Source of the DNA: Candidatus Altimarinota bacterium
GTDB taxonomy: Bacteria > Patescibacteriota > Gracilibacteria > BD1-5 > UBA2023
Assembly (NCBI GenBank): GCA_947373235.1
Contig: CANBWW010000033.1
Location: 1-9,658, forward strand
Direction: 5' to 3'
Length of the DNA: 9,658 nt
The position numbers were made by a program, and so were the translations under genes. Shown here one piece after another: positions 7,537 through 9,658 of the stretch (positions are counted from its first letter, which is position 1; each line of letters opens with the position of its first letter). The notes beneath the pieces were generated by a model. The model worked only from the letters and a program-made list of their open reading frames with translations. It made no database searches and was not told the DNA's origin.

Positions 7537-8690
7537 TGATGAATTCAAAACCGAAAATAGCAATCCTTCATGATGCATTCTTGTATCGTGGCGGATGAGA
7601 ACGACTCGTCACACTGATGGCAAAGTCACTCGATGCAGATCTGATCGCATGATTTTTTTCAGAAGGCAGTTTTGATCCTCGAGAATTGGGTTTTACAGGA
7701 AATATTATCCCACTCGGAAAGCCAGTATTCAAGAAGGGAATTCGACATATCGTTTTAAAATGGAGATTTTTCTGGAAAGCGAATATCTTATCTCAGTACG
7801 ATATTGTCATCTTTTCTGGTGATTGTCTTGGAGCGATTCGACATCTTTGAGATGCAAAGTGAGTCTATTATTGTCATACACCACCACGATATCTGTATGA
7901 TTTTCGGAGTCAGTATCTTTTGAAACTTCCTTTTTTTGTTCGCCCTTTTTTTGCTATTGCATTTTCGTATTTCGCTTCTGTATATGAAAAAAATCTTTCG
8001 AAATTTTCTCAAATTTTTACCAATTCTCGAAATGTTCAGCAGCGACTGGTTCATTTTACAGGATTTTCTTCTGAGATTATCTATCCTCCGACGGATACAG
8101 ATTTTTTTTCTCCAAAAAATAGTTTTCAAAATCTTCAAACTCCTTTTGCTGCAAAAGATTATTTTTACTCTTGGGCACGTCTTTCTCCACCAAAAAGGGT
8201 AGATATTATTGTAGAAGCATTTATGAAAATGCCTGAAAAAAATCTCGTATTGAGTTATGGAAAGAACGATCCGATGAAAGATGAAATCCTGAAAAAAATA
8301 CAAGGAAAGAAAAATATTTTTGCCATTGAGGCTCCATCTGATGATATACTTCTCAGTTTAATACAGAGTGCAGTTGGATCTATTTACATTCCGGTAGATG
8401 AAGATTTTGGTATGTCACCGGTTGAGTCGATGGCGTGTGGAACTCCCGTTATCGGTGTGAACGAAGGTTGACTGTTAGAAACAGTAATTGATGGTGAGAC
8501 CGGAAAACTCATCGAAATAAAAAATAAACATGCTGGAGTCCAATCACTCCAAACCGTTGTAGAGATGACTCATTCAGACGAGTGGAAAGCTATGAGTGAT
8601 CATTGTCGGGAGCGTGCACAGGATTTTTCTCTTGAAAAATTCCAAGAAAAGTTACAATCTTCATTACACATTTCGATTTCCAAAAAATAA
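7536..8690 (+). CDS. GT4 family glycosyltransferase (GT-B fold), CHTP-motif type
   Basis: This 384-residue protein (383 if ATG 7539 is used) opens KIAILHDAFLYRGGGERLV, the N-terminal glycine loop of GT4. It has FSGD, YYCHTPPRYLYDF (CHTPPRY at 113-119), FTNSRNVQQRL, IIYPPTDTDFF, then the donor domain from FYSWARLSPPKRVDIIVEAF with EX7E (E289/E297) in DEDFGMSPVESMACGTPVIG and GGLLETVIDGETG. It is a retaining transferase for one sugar of the polysaccharide; a mannose-type donor would suit the phosphomannose isomerase fusion just downstream but is unproven. It shares the CHTP and PxEDFG motifs with the divergent GT4 gene, suggesting duplication. Five TGA codons are glycine, including those in RGGGER and NEGGLLE. 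Composition is less AT-rich than the GT11-GT2 block. A short hydrophobic stretch at residues 126-150 (LLKLPFFVRPFFAIAFSYFA) probably contacts the membrane. The fusion gene starts 9 bp after its TAA. Confidence 0.93.
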
Positions 8691-8699
8691 TTTTTACTT

Positions 8700-9575
8700 A
8701 TGACTATTCTTGCGATCACATCGATGTATGCAAACCCGCTCCATCCTGGACATATTGAGTGTTTGGATCTTTCGAAATCGGAAACGGGTGCAGATGAACT
8801 CTGGGTAATCGTAAATAATGATAAACAAGCTGAACTCAAACGTGGAGTCAAAAGTTTTCAAAATGAGGAATTTCGTATGCAGGTGGTAGAATCACTGAAG
8901 CCAGTTGACCGTGTATTTCTTGCTATCGATCAGGATGGAAGCGTGTGTGAAAGCTTGAAATTCCTTATTCAAGAAGCAAAATCCACATGAAAATATGATG
9001 AGATTATTTTTACAAAATGATGAGACCGTTTTGCAAGTGAAATCCCTGAAGCAGTTCTTCTTCGTACCGAATGAGTTCGAATCGTCGATGGACTCTGAGT
9101 AAAAACGCATAATTCGAGCGATATGATCAAAAATGTCCTGAATACTGCAGATGAAAAAGATCTCGAAAAGAAAGTTGCGGCGCTTCCAAAAGAAATGACT
9201 GAGTGAAATTATCTCGAAATAGGGAATCGACCGTGGGGAATCTATTATGTGATGGAAGATAGTCCACTCTATAAAGTGAAAAAAATTATCGTGAATCCAG
9301 GTCACAGACTATCTCTTCAGTCGCATGAACTGAGAAGTGAACATTGGACGGTGGTTTCTGGTATTGCGACTGTCGATATCCGTGATCCAGAGTTCAAAGA
9401 AATCGAGCAAAAAAAAGTGCTTCGTACCAACGAGTCTTGCCATATCCCCCTTCGCCATCTTCATCGGCTTGCGAATACTCATACAGAGCCACTCGTGATC
9501 GTGGAAGTTCAGTGTGGAGAGTATACGGGTGAGGATGATATTGTACGTTATGAAGATGATTTCTGAAGAAAGTAA
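8700..9575 (+). CDS. Fusion: HIGH-motif nucleotidyltransferase (cytidylyltransferase-like) + type II phosphomannose isomerase cupin
   Basis: Seven in-frame TGA codons join two ORFs into one 291-residue protein. Residues 1-150 form a cytidylyltransferase-like domain (RfaE-C/TagD superfamily): HPGH at 15-18 is the HxGH nucleotide site, VIVNND (38-43) follows the next strand, DGSVCESL (79-86) and KGGD at 106-109 follow, and HNSSDMIKN stands where relatives have the SSS..L/R motif. Residues 175-291 are a complete PMI-II cupin like the C-terminal domain of ManC: RPWG (176-179), PGHRLSLQSHELRSEHW with metal-ligand candidates H208, E213 and H214, then HRL with H254, VEVQCGEYTGEDDIVRYEDDFGR. The last TGA (9564) encodes the G of FGR, just before TAA, as the cupin family requires. 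The cupin should interconvert fructose 6-P and mannose 6-P, feeding GDP-mannose. The nucleotidyltransferase substrate is unknown; it is not the GT-A fold of ManC. It probably follows GT4 in one operon. Confidence 0.9.
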
Positions 9576-9607
9576 TTTTCCTTTATTCCTATAGTTTTTA
9601 AGAATTT

Positions 9608-9658
9608 ATGCATTTTTTCTCTCTCGACATCTATAACGGGAAATATGCAGATTTTCTG
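9608..9658 (+). CDS. Possible start of a further gene, truncated by the window edge
   Basis: An ATG at 9608, 32 bp after the fusion gene's stop, opens 17 codons without any stop up to the edge, reading MHFFSLDIYNGKYADFL. The T-rich upstream context (TTTATG, no Shine-Dalgarno) resembles other starts in the window. The fragment is too short to assign to a family, and an open run of 17 codons has limited statistical weight. The same strand and tight spacing suggest it would belong to the same operon. Confidence 0.4.
   Translation, partial: MHFFSLDIYNGKYADFL

Noticed and set aside
7788..8303. Long minus-strand ORF (171 codons) and its 7936-8202 plus-strand neighbour
   Set aside because: Both overlap the GT4 gene, whose motifs (CHTPPRY, EX7E) are unmistakable. 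The alternatives show no family features and are biased in composition.
8892..9305. Minus-strand ORF of 137 codons under the fusion gene
   Set aside because: It is antisense to the nucleotidyltransferase-cupin frame, which is supported by both domains and the recoded FGR end.
400..9575. Interpretation as a cluster of pseudogenes broken by many nonsense mutations
   Set aside because: The breaks are all TGA, never TAA or TAG, and sit at conserved glycines; reading frames are never shifted. Recoding explains everything.
9576..9607. Possible terminator after the fusion gene
   Set aside because: The gap is T-rich but shows no stable inverted repeat, so I do not call one.
1..9658. tRNA, rRNA, CRISPR array, insertion sequence or defence system
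   Set aside because: No cloverleaf, regularly spaced repeats, transposase motifs or terminal inverted repeats were seen; every gene but the short unassigned fragment at the window's end is explained by polysaccharide biosynthesis.

Overview
The window is bacterial and is only readable with genetic code 25, in which TGA encodes glycine. Under the standard code nearly every gene looks shattered. With TGA as Gly the fragments join into eleven genes, ten of them complete, each matching one protein family from end to end. By hand count about 61 in-frame TGA codons fill roughly a third of all glycine positions. All eleven visible stops are TAA (ten) or TAG (one), and none is TGA. This code is known from the candidate phyla Gracilibacteria (BD1-5/GN02) and Absconditabacteria (SR1), so the source is almost certainly one of these small, probably host-associated bacteria. 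CGA and CGG still encode arginine at conserved positions, which argues against the Absconditabacteria lineages reported to have reassigned those codons. The DNA is AT-rich and genes are packed with tiny gaps or overlaps. No start is preceded by a clear Shine-Dalgarno motif.

Layout. Positions 1-5533 hold seven plus-strand genes, very likely one transcription unit: the 3' end of a DegT/DnrJ/EryC1/StrS-family sugar enzyme, a GDP-L-fucose (or GDP-L-colitose) synthase, a CatB-type hexapeptide acyltransferase, a GT11 alpha-1,2-fucosyltransferase-like enzyme, a GT10 alpha-1,3/4-fucosyltransferase-like enzyme and two GT2 glycosyltransferases. Positions 5523-7509 hold two minus-strand genes, a GT4 glycosyltransferase followed by a GT2 enzyme, which converge on the first block with an 11-bp tail-to-tail overlap. 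Positions 7536-9575 are plus strand again: a second GT4 enzyme, diverging from the first across 26 bp that lie mostly in a perfect AT-rich palindrome, then a fusion of a HIGH-type nucleotidyltransferase with a type II phosphomannose isomerase cupin. The first codons of a further gene reach the window edge.

Function. This is a surface-polysaccharide locus (O-antigen, capsule or glycoprotein glycan). The cupin could make mannose 6-phosphate for GDP-mannose. Gmd (not in the window) and the Fcl/ColC enzyme would convert GDP-mannose to GDP-fucose or a relative. GT11 and GT10 would attach the deoxyhexose, GT2 and GT4 enzymes would build the rest of the repeat, and the acyltransferase would decorate it. 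No flippase, polymerase, ABC exporter, tRNA, rRNA, mobile element or CRISPR array is visible.

Most noteworthy are the nucleotidyltransferase-cupin fusion, the paired GT10/GT11 enzymes resembling Lewis-antigen synthesis in an alternative-code bacterium, and two perfect palindromes. I see no evidence for a wholly new kind of system.
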